6,533 nt of DNA. It comes from Propionibacterium sp. (GTDB taxonomy: Bacteria > Actinomycetota > Actinomycetes > Actinomycetales > Actinomycetaceae). Numbering within the stretch: position 1 is the first letter of the stretch; each line of letters opens with the position of its first letter. The stretch is from NCBI GenBank assembly GCA_030460725.1, contig JAKECL010000116.1:1-6533 (forward strand). The letters are read 5' to 3'. The position numbers and the translations under genes were made by a program. A model generated the notes under the pieces. That model worked only from the letters and a program-made list of their open reading frames with translations, was not told where the DNA came from and did not search any database. Below, in pieces: positions 6,483-6,533 of the stretch.

Positions 6483-6504
6483 CTGTATTACTGCACTAAT
6501 ACAG
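6483..6504. promoter_or_regulatory. perfect inverted repeat, probable GntR (YtrA-type) operator
   Basis: CTGTATTA (6483-6490) and TAATACAG (6497-6504) are exact reverse complements separated by six bases (CTGCAC). The A/T-rich arms stand out in a GC-rich background. The core TGTATTA...TAATACA has the GT...TA/TA...AC symmetry described for GntR operators and resembles YtrA-type sites. It lies 54 bases upstream of the regulator start, where the promoter should be, so binding would block transcription and give autoregulation. No second copy is seen in the window. The -35/-10 hexamers cannot be fixed with confidence; A/T-rich hexamers within the palindrome could act as the -10. Confidence 0.8.
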
Positions 6505-6533
6505 TAACACACGAGCGTGGCGGGTGTGGGCGG

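Noticed and set aside
6429..6512. N-terminal extension of the GntR regulator to 151 residues
   Set aside because: It would translate the operator palindrome and lacks a ribosome site, whereas GTG at 6428 has a perfect AGGAGG six bases upstream and gives the usual YtrA-type length.

Overview
The window is a GC-rich stretch of actinobacterial chromosome. Strong G/C bias at third codon positions, frequent GTG starts, long spurious antisense reading frames and the protein styles (acidic N-terminus plus Arg/Gly-rich tail on a DEAD-box helicase, GntR/ABC modules) all fit a member of the Actinomycetales, with Actinomyces or a relative as a guess from style only. No rRNA, tRNA, CRISPR array, transposase or phage gene is visible.

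Layout. (1) Positions 1-162 are a leader region with a possible -10 box and two competing hairpins. (2) Positions 163-1905 (+) encode a complete 580-residue DEAD-box RNA helicase with every canonical motif. (3) A short convergent gap (1906-1994) carries a GC-rich hairpin. (4) Positions 1995-3367 (-) encode an MFS efflux-type transporter whose frame is broken by a single-base deletion in a G run near 2234-2237; restoring one base gives a continuous 457-residue protein. (5) Positions 3368-3930 are a long divergent gap of lower GC with no convincing gene, possibly holding the wreck of a small SnoaL/DUF4440-like gene on the + strand. (6) Positions 3931-4443 (+) encode a 170-residue protein of unknown function with a disordered Pro/Gly/Ser/Ala-rich N-terminus and three membrane segments. 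(7) A convergent gap (4444-4543) carries a 10-bp-stem hairpin, probably a terminator. (8) Positions 6428 down to 4544 (-) are a compact three-gene operon: a YtrA-type GntR repressor, an ABC ATPase and an ABC permease, joined by GTGA and ATGA overlaps. A perfect 8-bp inverted repeat with a 6-bp spacer lies 54 bp upstream of the repressor start and is very probably its operator.

How the parts work together. The operon reads as a self-regulated, inducible ABC exporter: the GntR protein would bind the palindrome and repress its own transcript, and the overlaps couple translation of regulator, ATPase and permease. By analogy with ytr-type operons in Firmicutes the inducer may be an envelope-acting compound, but nothing here identifies the substrate. 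The helicase, the broken MFS gene and the membrane protein appear to be separate transcription units. I see no clearly new system; the most informative signals are the operator palindrome, the isolated frameshift and the decayed divergent region.
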